Of a DNA stretch of 64,000 nucleotides, positions 49,701-59,061 are shown piece after piece (the first letter of the stretch is position 1; each line of letters starts with the position of its first letter). Origin of the DNA: Paenibacillus doosanensis. Lineage in GTDB: Bacteria > Bacillota > Bacilli > Paenibacillales > NBRC-103111. The notes beneath the pieces were generated by a model. The model had not been told where the DNA came from and made no database searches. It was given only the letters and a program-made list of their open reading frames with translations. A program made the translations under genes and the position numbers. The stretch covers positions 1 to 64,000 of the forward strand of contig NZ_JANYUY010000035.1 in assembly GCF_025060755.1 (NCBI RefSeq), written 5' to 3'.

Positions 49701-52059
49701 CGTAAGGGATGCCGGCATCCTCCAAAATTTTCATGCTGTGATCCGCGTTTTGCCATTGATATTCCTGACTCGCCGTGTTCACGATATCCCCGGTATGAAT
49801 CACATACTGGATTTTTTGCGCATCCTTATTGTCGGCGATCCACTGCGTACTGGCATCGTATGCGCCCGGGAATGATTCGGCTTCAAGCTGCGTATCCGTC
49901 ATCCATACGAACGAGAAGTCATACTGATCGGGACTCGGTTTTTGCCCGGGAAGCATAGTATCTCTCTGCGTTGCAGCGACGTACAGCTTGGCTACTTTGG
50001 TCGTGCTGTTCACCATCGTGCTCTTATTCAACGTACTGGTCAGCTTGAAGTCGCTATTGTCGCTATTTCCGTTACGAGATGCGATGAGCTCCCATTTGCT
50101 GGTTGAATAGTTCCAGGCGTACAGCATAACTTTCTCTTTGGAATGCCCTTCCCAGGACACCTCCAGTTCGTTGATGCCGGATAAATCGTTATTGATCGTC
50201 AGGTCAAACCGTTGATACGGATAATTGGACAATGACTTGCTGCTGTAATAGCTCCCGTCCGAGGCTTTGATCCGATCCAATGCGTCGGCAGGCAGAGCCG
50301 TTTCCGAAGTGATGGTCGCGCTGCCCGGCGGGTCCATCGAATCCGTTCGCTCATAGGCCGCATCCGTGGACATTTTACTGCCGAAGTCTTTTACAAACTG
50401 CACATTTTTCTCATAAAAGCTGACATCCATCGGCTCTCCTGTCGGCGACTTCGCCTTGACCCGAAGCGTTACATCGCCGGATTGCTGCGCTTGCTCTCCG
50501 CTTGCGCTTTCCGGAACGACGGATGGATTCAGCTTGCTGCCGTCAATCGTAAAGGTTACCGTTTTGCTCTCGATAACTGAAGGGCTGGCGTTGGAAGCCG
50601 CCTCGACGTACAGCGTATGAGCACCGCTTTTGAGCTCTTTCAAGATGGATTGAAAAGTCTTATCGTCCGCAGCGGTATTCAGCGTCACCATATCATTGGC
50701 GTCAAGCTTATAACGAATAACGGCACTTTCGCTTGCAAGTCCGCTTAAGCTTAAGTCCGGAGCAAAGTACGTTTCTCCTTGCTTCGGCTGAAGCAGCGTC
50801 AGCTGCAGCGCATTTTTCTTTTCCGGTTGGCCGAACAGGATAAAGCGGCCGTTTTTCTTCATGCTTTTATACTCGGCCTTCACCCACGCTTCACTGCGCG
50901 CTACCTTGGAAACCCGAACCTCGTCGACGCCGCCGCGATAACCGCCGCCGGCCGCACCGGCGTCCGAGGATTTACTGATCGTTAGTGGCGCGGTTGACGT
51001 ACCGCTCGTCGTGATCAACGAACCTGTGCGGGCTGCGGAATCGACCAGCACTCCGTCGCGATAAAGCTTGAGGTTATTTCCCGCTGCGTTCTTGTCATAC
51101 GTCAGTGTGAAATATGTCCAGTCTGCGGTGACGGCTCCCCCGTTAAGCGCCGCTGCGCCGCTTCCGTTCTGCACAGGGTCGGCATCGTTCGTGAACAAAT
51201 TCGCACTCCATTTTCCGCCGGACAGCTTCATAAAGTAAGCCTGATTCAAGCTATCCGCGCTTCTTTGTCTGGCAATAAGGGTATACGAAAGCTTGGACAA
51301 TTCGTAATCGTTCGCGCGTGCCCATAAGGAAACGGTAAGCTGCTGCTCCCCGTCTCCGACATTCCCGTTTTTCGCTCTTACATAACCGCGGTGGCTCTCA
51401 TAATAACGGCCTACCATGTTATATCTCGGATCGTCCTTGGCGTACAGCGTGTACGAAGGTCCGCTGGAGCTTGCTCCTGCCGCCTGGCGCAGGCCGGTAT
51501 TGTTATTGGCTGTCGAGTCCCGATACTGCTCGACGGCCGCAGGCTGGTAGAAATAATCCTGGATTCGTTCTCCGAAATGGTAAACGAGCAAAAAGTTCGG
51601 GTCCCACACCGCCTGTTGCCGGGAATCGCTTAACGTGCTGCCTCCGTAATACAACCAAATGCGATCCGTGCTCGAATGGCCGTGGATCAGCGGGACGTTG
51701 ACCCAAACGATGCTTTCATCGTTGGGGTCCCACTTTTCCACCTCATAGCTCAATTCCTTCGTTTGATCGTCATTGTAAAATTTCAGATCGGTCTCCGATG
51801 TGACTGTGTAGTCAATCGTTGATTTGTTCAATGTGACGGGAACGGGGAAGTCGGTCAAATCCTCCTCCCCGTCGGAGTTGTCCATCGTCAGCATGACCCG
51901 GTAGTTCCGGTCCGAATCCTTCCATGGAGCAGGCTCCGGAGCCGTGCCCGCTGCATCCGCATAAGCAGCCAAAGGGGCAAATGACCATGATAACTGACAT
52001 AAGAGCATGAAGGCCACGATAACCGCACACCACTTTTTTATACGCAGCATAATTCGCAA
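46765..52059 (-). CDS. giant S-layer-anchored protein with calcineurin-like phosphoesterase
   Basis: The 1,764-residue exported protein has, in order: signal peptide (~1-35, ending AAYADA), DUF2341-like domain (~53-145), LamG/concanavalin-like domain (~215-400), spacer beta domains, a calcineurin-like metallophosphoesterase (~715-960), about three BIg_2 immunoglobulin-like repeats (~1100-1345), a Gly-rich hinge (~1360-1395), a stalk module shared with the neighbouring giant protein, and three SLH repeats (~1575-1760) for cell-wall anchoring. Phosphoesterase motifs are WMTDTQLE (~720), HTGDIVN, GNHD (~793) and GHNQ (~911). The first motif is D-x-Q instead of D-x-H. The layout recalls B. subtilis YvnB. 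TTG start with GGAGGAG 7 nt upstream. Probably hydrolyses a phosphate ester outside the cell. Confidence 0.88.
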   Translation of the reverse strand: MRIMLRIKKWCAVIVAFMLLCQLSWSFAPLAAYADAAGTAPEPAPWKDSDRNYRVMLTMDNSDGEEDLTDFPVPVTLNKSTIDYTVTSETDLKFYNDDQTKELSYEVEKWDPNDESIVWVNVPLIHGHSSTDRIWLYYGGSTLSDSRQQAVWDPNFLLVYHFGERIQDYFYQPAAVEQYRDSTANNNTGLRQAAGASSSGPSYTLYAKDDPRYNMVGRYYESHRGYVRAKNGNVGDGEQQLTVSLWARANDYELSKLSYTLIARQRSADSLNQAYFMKLSGGKWSANLFTNDADPVQNGSGAAALNGGAVTADWTYFTLTYDKNAAGNNLKLYRDGVLVDSAARTGSLITTSGTSTAPLTISKSSDAGAAGGGYRGGVDEVRVSKVARSEAWVKAEYKSMKKNGRFILFGQPEKKNALQLTLLQPKQGETYFAPDLSLSGLASESAVIRYKLDANDMVTLNTAADDKTFQSILKELKSGAHTLYVEAASNASPSVIESKTVTFTIDGSKLNPSVVPESASGEQAQQSGDVTLRVKAKSPTGEPMDVSFYEKNVQFVKDFGSKMSTDAAYERTDSMDPPGSATITSETALPADALDRIKASDGSYYSSKSLSNYPYQRFDLTINNDLSGINELEVSWEGHSKEKVMLYAWNYSTSKWELIASRNGNSDNSDFKLTSTLNKSTMVNSTTKVAKLYVAATQRDTMLPGQKPSPDQYDFSFVWMTDTQLEAESFPGAYDASTQWIADNKDAQKIQYVIHTGDIVNTASQEYQWQNADHSMKILEDAGIPYGVIQGNHDMNNALYGKYFGAFRFAGKLFQGKPYYNEYNSWNQNHYDLISAGGVDFIIMYIGWGGFNQASVNWANQVLQQYKERKAILAVHEYLLYSGTYGTDDYGGKKIMEQIVQPNSNIFMVLCGHNQSAYYNVKRIGGKVVYELLHDYQDAALGGAGYIRMMYFDLKKQMIYMVPYSPITNDNYGFFQEKHEFYTIPLNFNNEPIELATGYIGVKGSSLNVIQTTPAASDTGLAESTWSQRDYNRPYTWYAVAKDSYGNQTKSEERTFTIAKPIIESIRLQGLAPMKVGERRNTAVEATYTDGSKETVNGFLLTSSKPEVASIDANGTVTAHAEGETIITASLGSLTTSYKLLVQAAPVTIPILQSIQLEGLKPSTVDDELQTVVSATYSDGSAAVLFDGGRITAKGLQLTNSNPEVASLDAATGKVKALKAGETVIAATYQALHSSYTLLIQAKQEEVDNTPKLQSLIMDGLHPLTVGEKGQATVFGLYSPNNQLVAIQDGLKFYSSYEQVAAIDNDGLVSALSPGRATITVTYNGLEASSELVVIADNTNGNEGGNGNNGGNNGGSTGGGKPSHSSGGGGGGGGGYVPPTVPGEADQEFVQKVNAGQLTAANGQGSAVIQVEEGKTQVDLPYSAVKSMNVSTVSFQLDWGSVTIPAESLQAAASTMTEEQLSQASLSLSYRIWDDELLEVLTELQNRQAVQITPAAKMIHIDWSSNPFTAGIGTSNQAAEVHFPLPPKANGKRLGLYRVNEDGQLKFHSPNRSSDYSEAVFTMSGSGDFVILEYNVNYFDVKEHWAAQAIGDLAARQLFQSMVAEPIVSASGSQGFYPDKEITRAEFAALLARMLELPLNGVSAYADIPSTAWYANEVSAAAKAGIVEGVGDHEFSPDSAITREQMATMLMRAWHVKFGAEAVSSNNIAFSDQGQISEWAKPSVMSAAGLHLLNGRAEGVFVPEGTTTRAEAAQVVHQVLFSNS

Positions 52060-52099
52060 AAAAGTCTCCTCCTACATAAAGATAGTTATTGTCTTCCGC

Positions 52100-55000
52100 C
52101 TATGAATTCAGCAATCTCAACAGTACTTGTACCGCTTCGGCACGCGTAGCGGAATCGCTTGGGTAGAACATTCCGTCTTCTCTGCCTTCCATCAATCCGA
52201 GCTGTGCAGCACGATTCACGGAAGCTTGAGACCAAGGTGCGAATCGCTCGGCGTCGGCAAATTTGAAATCCCGATCAAGCTCTTGTTTGCCGCCTGCGCA
52301 CTCGTAAGCGCGAACCAGCAGTACTGCCATCTCCTCTCGGCTGATCGTCGCTTCCGGATCAAAATGATTGCCGTCTTTGCCTTCGACTAACCCCGATGCC
52401 GCCGCTCCGCCAATATAAGGCGAATACCAGGCAGCTGTCGGCACATCATGGAATGAGTTCATCGATTCCAGCGGGAGGTTCAATGATTTCACCAGCAAGG
52501 CGACAAATTCGGCTCTGGTTATAGCCTGGTCCGGGTAAAAATAATGGTTGTCAGAGCCCTCCGCCTTATGCATGGCGCTCATAATCTGAATCGAACGAAA
52601 TGCCCAGTGAGCGGAAGGAACGTCGTTATAGATTTGGCGATATTCCAACACAGCGTATTTACCGCCTTCGCGCAGCTCAGCCTGGATGCCTGCATCGGTC
52701 CATTGTCCTCCGATGTACTTCATACTGCCGTCAGCGAACAATTGGTAGACGCCAAGCAGCCGTCGATCCGCATTGGCAGGGGCCGGGAACGTGATCTGCA
52801 CCGTCTCCGTCCAATTAGCTATCGGTCTGACCTGTCCATCAGCCGATTCGACGGCGATCTTAACGTCGTACACCGGCGAAATCGGGTTCAGTTTGGCATT
52901 GGAGAAAGCTTCGGCACGGCCGATCAGAGCATCTCCTAACGGACCGGAAACGATCGGCAGCGATATTGCAATGCGCGCTTGATTCTTATCATCTATACCA
53001 TCGACCGGCGCCGTTTGCAGCAGTTCGCCCGGCACGTGCAGTACCAGACCCTTTTGCTCCAGACGGAGCAGTTGGTTACCGAGAAGCTCTCCGGCGTTAA
53101 CCGGCAGCGTCACTTTGGATACATCCGTTCCGAGGGATATGGAAGCACCCGATAACGCCTGTCTTACATCCGCTTCACTCAGTTCCATGATACCGTTACT
53201 AACGTTCGTACCCGAAGTGCTTGAACCGCTGCCGCCACCACCGCTTCCATGGCTGCCTGAGCCGCTGCCGCCGGAAGAACCGGAAGAGTCATCGCCCCCG
53301 CTGTCGCCGGGATCGGCGCCTTGTTCCGCTTGGACAATAATTGTCAGTTGTGCCTTCAAGTTCTCATACGTAGCCGTTAATACCGTATTGCCCTGCATCA
53401 AACCGGTCAGCTTGCCCGGCCCGTCCAGACGCAGCAAGGAGGAGTCTGCTACCGTCCATTGCGCCGATTCCGTTACGGACAGCGCAGTATCGTCGTTATA
53501 TACGGCTTCTAAAGCGTATACCGCCTGTTCCCCTACGTTGACGCTCCGGGTACCTGTCAAGCGAAGCGATTGCAGCTGCTTAACCGGTTCCGTCGGAAGC
53601 TCCGGGTCCTTCTGAGTTTTCACAACCGTAGAGAACTGCGCGTTAAAGCCTTGATAGGATGCTTTGAAAGTAACAACGCCCGTCTTCGCCCCATAGATAG
53701 CTCCCGTTACGGAATCGATTGTCGCGATGTCGGCATTGTCGCTGGAGTAGAGGACGTCCCGATTCAGCACGATGGACGACTGGTCATTGTATACCGCTCG
53801 GACGACCGTATTCGCGGTTTCGCCGACTAACAAGACGGACGGCCCTTTAAATAACAACGATTCCATCTGAGGCTGATCCGGATCGACTGCCGGCTTGTCC
53901 GGCACGACTCGGATCAACCAGTCGGCCTGCAGACCGTTCCATGCCGCATGCAGCACAGCTTCACCCGGCGCTACAGCATGCACAACGCCTTGATTGTCGA
54001 CGGCTGCCGTCTCGGGCTGATCCGAACTGTATGCTACGCCGGAGGTTAGAATTTCATTCGCGCCCGCTTTGTAAAAAACTTTTGTCAGCAAAGCGCCCGT
54101 CGTCCCTGCTTTCATCTCAACAGGCCCATCAAGCGCGATATACTGCGCTGCAGGCTCTTTGACCGTAATGGTAACGTCCGCAGTATACATGCCGTATTGA
54201 GCCGTTAGCTTTGCCGTTCCTTTACTCAGCGGTGTAATTAGACCTGAGCCTGAGATCGAAGCTACCGCAGGATTCAAGCTTGTATAGATAACGCCTTGCT
54301 CCAGTTCGCTTTCTGCGCCTCCGGCCGTTTTCTTCTTAACGACGGCTTGTCCGGCTTGACCTACGGTCCATTCGGCCGGAATGTCCCACCGCAATGCTGC
54401 GACATCTTCAGGATGGTTGCCTGTCAAATAAGCGTTGTACAAGGTCAGCACGTCGGCTGCGGCAAACACTTTGCTGTACAGCTGCACAAATCCGATTTTT
54501 CCTTTCAAATAACCGGATGCTCTTCCCGCATAGTCAATGGAAGCCCCGATTCCCAGATCCGCCTTGGCCGAACCGCCGATCGCGCCGGCTCTGGACTGGC
54601 TGCCCGCTTCCGCTCCGTTAAGATACAGCTTGGCCGTCAACCCGTCGTAGGTCGCTACGGCATGGTAGATTTTGTTAGCCTCCAGTGCCGGGGTGCTTTC
54701 GACGATGACATACGATCCTGCCCCGCCGAGCATATCCCATACATAAAACCAGGCTTCCAGCTTCCTCGTAATCGGATTATATTGCAGAGCATAATCGGAC
54801 TGGTTGTTCTTGGCCACGATCGTCTGCGCGCTGTACAAGTCTTCCAAGGAAAAAGAAGTGACAATGGACATATATTCCGGACTCAGCGCCGATTGATGCG
54901 GAACCTGGACATAGGAGCTGCTGCCGTCCAGCGACAAAACGTTCTTGCCGAAGGTCGGATCATAGTTTACTTTGGCCGAACCGATCGAAAGTCCGTCATG

Positions 55001-57268
55001 ATGCCCCGGGCTGCTGTCCTCCGCAGCGGATTGTTCAAAGCGATAGTCCAGCAAATCCGCCTGTTCATCCGCGCCGGCCATAATATTTCCGGGCACGAGG
55101 TAGGTTGTGGCAAGAATCGGCGCCGCCCAGCGTTCCGTCGTTACACCCGCTTCGATATTAACCGTATATGTACTGCCGGGACGCAGCGCCTTCAGACTGA
55201 ATTGCCGGTCGTTCGCCGGAACGGTCGCTATGACTTGACCGTCAATGGAAATCCGGTATTTATCGACTCCCAGAACATCAACCGCCTCCGGCCACGAAAG
55301 CAGTACTCCGCCATCCGCCTTCCTTTGAACGTCGATTTGCGTTCCATTCGGCCACAACGTGTCAACCGGTCGTTTCAGCTTGGTTGTTACTTCCAAGTAA
55401 GAGGCATAGGAGCCTGCCGTATTTTCCTTACTGTACACGTTCACCGTATAATCGCTGCCTGCTTCCTTCAGCGCCACGCTGACCAGCTTATTCGCGGACA
55501 GACGGGCTTTGGCATACGATGTGATGTCATATTCACGCCATTGCAGCTTATTATTGAATGAGATAGTCTGAATACTGTCGCCCATAGCGGGCATGTTGTT
55601 ATAGGTGACGGTGCCTTCCTTCCAGCTATCGTCGGAAATTCCAAAGGCCGTTACGTCCTGAAGCGTGGCATCCGAAGCTCGCGAATCCGCGATAGCTCCG
55701 TACAGCTTAAGCTTCACCGATTCAATATCGTCCGCATCTTCCCTCTTGATGCCGCTCAAATTGTATTTCAGGAAACCGTAGCGCAGATAATTGTCGACGG
55801 ACGTGCTGTTCTTAATGTTAATTATGGATTGGCTGCCGTAATTGCCGGTTCCCGGATTGCCTTGCACAAAAGTGTCGTCCGCTGCGTAAGCGAAGATCTT
55901 GCCGCTGTCATCCGGTACGGACGGTGCCGTTACTGTGATTTTACATGTTGCGGTAACTCCGCCTTCGGTCACGGTTACATTCGCTGTACCTGCCGCTAAC
56001 CCGGTAATGACCGCTTTATTTCCGTCCGGCTCTATCCGCCCGATGCTTGGATTGTCAATAGTCCAATGCAGTGATGCATTCGGCGTATCGGCGGAAGCTT
56101 CAAGTGTAACCGTTTCTCCGACGGTCAGGTTCGCTTGCTCGAAGTTTAATCCGATGCCCGGCACTCTGTAGCTGATCGAGGGTCCGTTAGACGTCAGATT
56201 GCCCAGACGATCCATCGCCTCTACCCGAAAAACAGCCGATTCTCCTGTCGCGAAACCGTAGGCGGTATACGTATTCGTCGAACCGTCTACGGAAGCCAGT
56301 AAATTATTGTTTTTGTATATCATGTATTGGGTTACGCCCGCGCTATCCCCTGCAGCATTGACCGTTGCCGAAGGCCACGTCAGTTGATATCCGTTAGGGT
56401 CGACAGGGGCTCCGGTCAGTGAGCTGTTCGCTGGCCAGCTTGGAGCATCGTTGTGATTCAGGGTCGACTTGATGTTGTACAATAACTGAACTTCATCATT
56501 ATTGAGTGCTTTGGCGAAGATGCGGAAATCATCAAGCTGCCCTTTGAATGGAATGTTTTGCTTGCCGTCTACCCCAATGTTCAGGTTTAAGATCGTTGCC
56601 GGATCGATCGTGCCCGCACCGGCGATGCTGATCGTTTTTTTCAGGACATTGTCCATGTAAAAGGCGGCATTCCCGGTGCGATTATGCGAAACGACGATAT
56701 GATGCCATTGGTTATCGTCCACGATCAGCTGAATGGGGCTGCTGTTATTCAAGCTGGACTTGTGCAAATCCATCCGCGCCAAGTTGGCGCCCTTGTAATT
56801 CCACGTCAAATAGTGGTTATATACCCCTATTTCCCAGCCTTGATTGCCGCCGCCCGACCAATCCTTGTTGGAGATGATGGTAGCATCGGCTGTCCCGATA
56901 ACCGAGCTGTCGGCTTTCATCCAGAAGGAGACCGTGAAATCTTGGGCGGCACCGAACCTGAATTTACTGCTGCTATTATTGTAATCGGGAATGTTCACAT
57001 ATCCGCCCTGCGTCGTATCGATGGCTTGATCTCCGATCGTACCGGCCGTATACGTCAATGCGTTTTTCACCGTGCCGTTATTCCGGTTGCCTGAAGCGTC
57101 AAGCGCATTGCTCTCGAACGGCAAATATAAGATTTGCTTATCGAACAAATCCGTATCGGTTGAAACGGCGTAGGCCGAAGGCATCCGGTCGTCACCATAG
57201 ATAAACAACAGGAACACCGCGGCGAAACAAAAAATGGATGCAAACAGCGTCATTTTGATACGGGGCAT
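52100..57268 (-). CDS. giant S-layer-anchored protein with two LamG domains and a DNRLRE module
   Basis: The 1,722-residue exported protein has an N-terminal signal/anchor (~8-33), LamG domain 1 (~40-260), FN3-like (~275-370) and BIg_2-like (~372-450) domains, a DNRLRE-type beta-sandwich (~460-635, DTFVQGNPGTGNYGSQS, LRYGFLKYNLSGI), another FN3 domain (~640-715), LamG domain 2 (~735-940), about four BIg_2 repeats (~950-1330), a Gly/Ser hinge (~1335-1360), a stalk module and three SLH repeats (~1540-1722). No catalytic motif is seen. LamG and DNRLRE modules suggest carbohydrate or wall-polymer binding. It lies 40 nt upstream of the phosphoesterase giant and 68 nt after the importer permease. 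AAGGAGG precedes the ATG by ~10 nt. Confidence 0.88.
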   Translation of the reverse strand: MPRIKMTLFASIFCFAAVFLLFIYGDDRMPSAYAVSTDTDLFDKQILYLPFESNALDASGNRNNGTVKNALTYTAGTIGDQAIDTTQGGYVNIPDYNNSSSKFRFGAAQDFTVSFWMKADSSVIGTADATIISNKDWSGGGNQGWEIGVYNHYLTWNYKGANLARMDLHKSSLNNSSPIQLIVDDNQWHHIVVSHNRTGNAAFYMDNVLKKTISIAGAGTIDPATILNLNIGVDGKQNIPFKGQLDDFRIFAKALNNDEVQLLYNIKSTLNHNDAPSWPANSSLTGAPVDPNGYQLTWPSATVNAAGDSAGVTQYMIYKNNNLLASVDGSTNTYTAYGFATGESAVFRVEAMDRLGNLTSNGPSISYRVPGIGLNFEQANLTVGETVTLEASADTPNASLHWTIDNPSIGRIEPDGNKAVITGLAAGTANVTVTEGGVTATCKITVTAPSVPDDSGKIFAYAADDTFVQGNPGTGNYGSQSIINIKNSTSVDNYLRYGFLKYNLSGIKREDADDIESVKLKLYGAIADSRASDATLQDVTAFGISDDSWKEGTVTYNNMPAMGDSIQTISFNNKLQWREYDITSYAKARLSANKLVSVALKEAGSDYTVNVYSKENTAGSYASYLEVTTKLKRPVDTLWPNGTQIDVQRKADGGVLLSWPEAVDVLGVDKYRISIDGQVIATVPANDRQFSLKALRPGSTYTVNIEAGVTTERWAAPILATTYLVPGNIMAGADEQADLLDYRFEQSAAEDSSPGHHDGLSIGSAKVNYDPTFGKNVLSLDGSSSYVQVPHQSALSPEYMSIVTSFSLEDLYSAQTIVAKNNQSDYALQYNPITRKLEAWFYVWDMLGGAGSYVIVESTPALEANKIYHAVATYDGLTAKLYLNGAEAGSQSRAGAIGGSAKADLGIGASIDYAGRASGYLKGKIGFVQLYSKVFAAADVLTLYNAYLTGNHPEDVAALRWDIPAEWTVGQAGQAVVKKKTAGGAESELEQGVIYTSLNPAVASISGSGLITPLSKGTAKLTAQYGMYTADVTITVKEPAAQYIALDGPVEMKAGTTGALLTKVFYKAGANEILTSGVAYSSDQPETAAVDNQGVVHAVAPGEAVLHAAWNGLQADWLIRVVPDKPAVDPDQPQMESLLFKGPSVLLVGETANTVVRAVYNDQSSIVLNRDVLYSSDNADIATIDSVTGAIYGAKTGVVTFKASYQGFNAQFSTVVKTQKDPELPTEPVKQLQSLRLTGTRSVNVGEQAVYALEAVYNDDTALSVTESAQWTVADSSLLRLDGPGKLTGLMQGNTVLTATYENLKAQLTIIVQAEQGADPGDSGGDDSSGSSGGSGSGSHGSGGGGSGSSTSGTNVSNGIMELSEADVRQALSGASISLGTDVSKVTLPVNAGELLGNQLLRLEQKGLVLHVPGELLQTAPVDGIDDKNQARIAISLPIVSGPLGDALIGRAEAFSNAKLNPISPVYDVKIAVESADGQVRPIANWTETVQITFPAPANADRRLLGVYQLFADGSMKYIGGQWTDAGIQAELREGGKYAVLEYRQIYNDVPSAHWAFRSIQIMSAMHKAEGSDNHYFYPDQAITRAEFVALLVKSLNLPLESMNSFHDVPTAAWYSPYIGGAAASGLVEGKDGNHFDPEATISREEMAVLLVRAYECAGGKQELDRDFKFADAERFAPWSQASVNRAAQLGLMEGREDGMFYPSDSATRAEAVQVLLRLLNS

Positions 57269-57336
57269 GAAGGGAAGGCCTCCTTATAGGATGTAATATT
57301 TAAATACAGAGCTTCGCAGCTGTATTTCGGAAGAAG

Positions 57337-59061
57337 CTACGTCCTCCTCTGCCAAGCATCCGTCCTGCTCAGCAAACGCTGGGACCCATATTCATAGCCT
57401 AGTCTGACGATGATATTCGCAAGCATAATAAGGCTGGCCATAGCTGCCGCAGCCGCCACGTCACCCGCATCGTCCATATTGACGATGGAAACCGAAGCCA
57501 GCTTAAAATCGGGCGAATACAGAAAGACGACAGCCGAAATGGTTACCATGGAATTGACAAAATAATACACGCCGATTTCCAATAGAGCCGGAAGCGATAT
57601 CGGTACCGCAACACGGAAAAACAGGCGGTAAACCGGCACGCCCATCGATTCCGAAACGATTTCATACTCTTTATCCAATCGCTTCAGCGATGTTGTTGCG
57701 GTAACGAACGACACGGAATAAAAATGGACGATATTCGCCAACACAACAATCCAGATCGTTCCGTATATTCCATGCAAAGGGTTCTCCGGACGGTTGAAGA
57801 AAAAAATATATCCGAGCCCGATAACGAGTCCAGGCAAGGCTAACGGAAGCAAAGAGATAAAGTAACCGATTTGCCGGACGCCCTTCCAGACCCTTGCCTT
57901 CTCGATAAGATAAGAATGTACAAACGCAATGACCGTACCGAGGACGGCGGTTAGCAGCGCAACGAGCAGACTGTTCCAGAATGGAGTCAACCCGCCGGCC
58001 GATACGTTGGAGAAATCGTAATGCTTCGGCGTAACGCTCAAATCATACGGCCACACCTTAACGAAGGAGGCGAAGAGCACCGTAAGAAGCAATACCGCGA
58101 TGCCTGAAGCGATAATCGTGCAATAGACCGTATAGATTACATCACGCAGCCGGTTAGGCTTGATTTGATAGGGCGTCGATTTCACGGATACCATGGTATT
58201 CTGCTTGCGCTCTACGAACCGGTCGATGAAAAAGGCCGCTATAGCGGGAATCGTCAGCAGGATGCCGATCACCGCGCCCATGGACATATTTTGCTGTCCT
58301 ATAACCTGTTTATAGATGTCCGTCGGCAGTACGTTGTACTGGCCTCCTACGACCTTGGGCGCTCCGAAGTCGGTAAAGCTAAGGGTAAAGCAAACGAAGA
58401 GCGAGCCGATCAACCCGTATTTCATTTGAGGCAGCGTGATGGTGAGGAACTGCTTCCACTTCCCGGCTCCAAGCGTTTCCGATGCTTCGTACAACCGGTA
58501 ATCCGCTATGGAGAACGATACCATGAGAATCAGAAACGCCTGCGGAAACGTATAAATGATCTCGGATATAATAATCCCCGTGCTTCCGTACAGCTGAATA
58601 TTCCAGCCTGGCAGCAAACCGAACAGCCCTGTAGTCACCAAACCCTGATTGCCGAATAAATAGGTCAGAGCAATCCCGTGCATCATCGTCGGCGCAAACA
58701 AAGGCAGCAGCGCAATGTAACGGAACCATCTGCCGCCCGGTATCCTCGCGCGCGTCAACGCATAAGCGTAAAAAAATGCACCCCCTACGGAAATCAAAGT
58801 CGTAATAAGCGAAACGTAGATCGAATGCCCGGCCGATCTTGACAATGCAGGAGTAGATAAATATTTGGCAAAATGGGCAAGCCCGACCCATTCCTCCTGT
58901 TGATTGTGAAATGCCTTTACAAATAAATCGCCCAAAGGCAGCAGGATAGATACCGTCATGATAACGAGCATACAGATCAGCAAAAACCGGATATACCATC
59001 CTTCGAATCCGGTGCGCTGCCTTGTCTTCCGTGTAAATAACATGCTTCGTGTACTCCTCAT
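57337..59061 (-). CDS. double-domain ABC permease (2-aminoethylphosphonate- or iron-type)
   Basis: The 574-residue permease contains two fused membrane units of about six helices each. The coupling loops are at YEASETLGAGKWKQFLTITLPQ and YEIVSESMGVPVYRLFFRVAVP. This is the PhnU2/FbpB layout (TIGR03262-like length ~550). The ATG at 59061 overlaps the ATPase stop as ATGA. The ATG at 59043 (MLFTRK) has GAGGAG 10 nt upstream and is an equally good start. It works with the ATPase and lipoprotein upstream. Ferric-iron and phosphonate/phosphate-compound importers cannot be told apart from permease sequence alone. Confidence 0.85.
   Translation of the reverse strand: MRSTRSMLFTRKTRQRTGFEGWYIRFLLICMLVIMTVSILLPLGDLFVKAFHNQQEEWVGLAHFAKYLSTPALSRSAGHSIYVSLITTLISVGGAFFYAYALTRARIPGGRWFRYIALLPLFAPTMMHGIALTYLFGNQGLVTTGLFGLLPGWNIQLYGSTGIIISEIIYTFPQAFLILMVSFSIADYRLYEASETLGAGKWKQFLTITLPQMKYGLIGSLFVCFTLSFTDFGAPKVVGGQYNVLPTDIYKQVIGQQNMSMGAVIGILLTIPAIAAFFIDRFVERKQNTMVSVKSTPYQIKPNRLRDVIYTVYCTIIASGIAVLLLTVLFASFVKVWPYDLSVTPKHYDFSNVSAGGLTPFWNSLLVALLTAVLGTVIAFVHSYLIEKARVWKGVRQIGYFISLLPLALPGLVIGLGYIFFFNRPENPLHGIYGTIWIVVLANIVHFYSVSFVTATTSLKRLDKEYEIVSESMGVPVYRLFFRVAVPISLPALLEIGVYYFVNSMVTISAVVFLYSPDFKLASVSIVNMDDAGDVAAAAAMASLIMLANIIVRLGYEYGSQRLLSRTDAWQRRT

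Noticed and set aside
54296..55561. Plus-strand open frame opposite the LamG/DNRLRE giant protein
   Set aside because: It lies wholly inside the giant gene and shows no recognisable domain.
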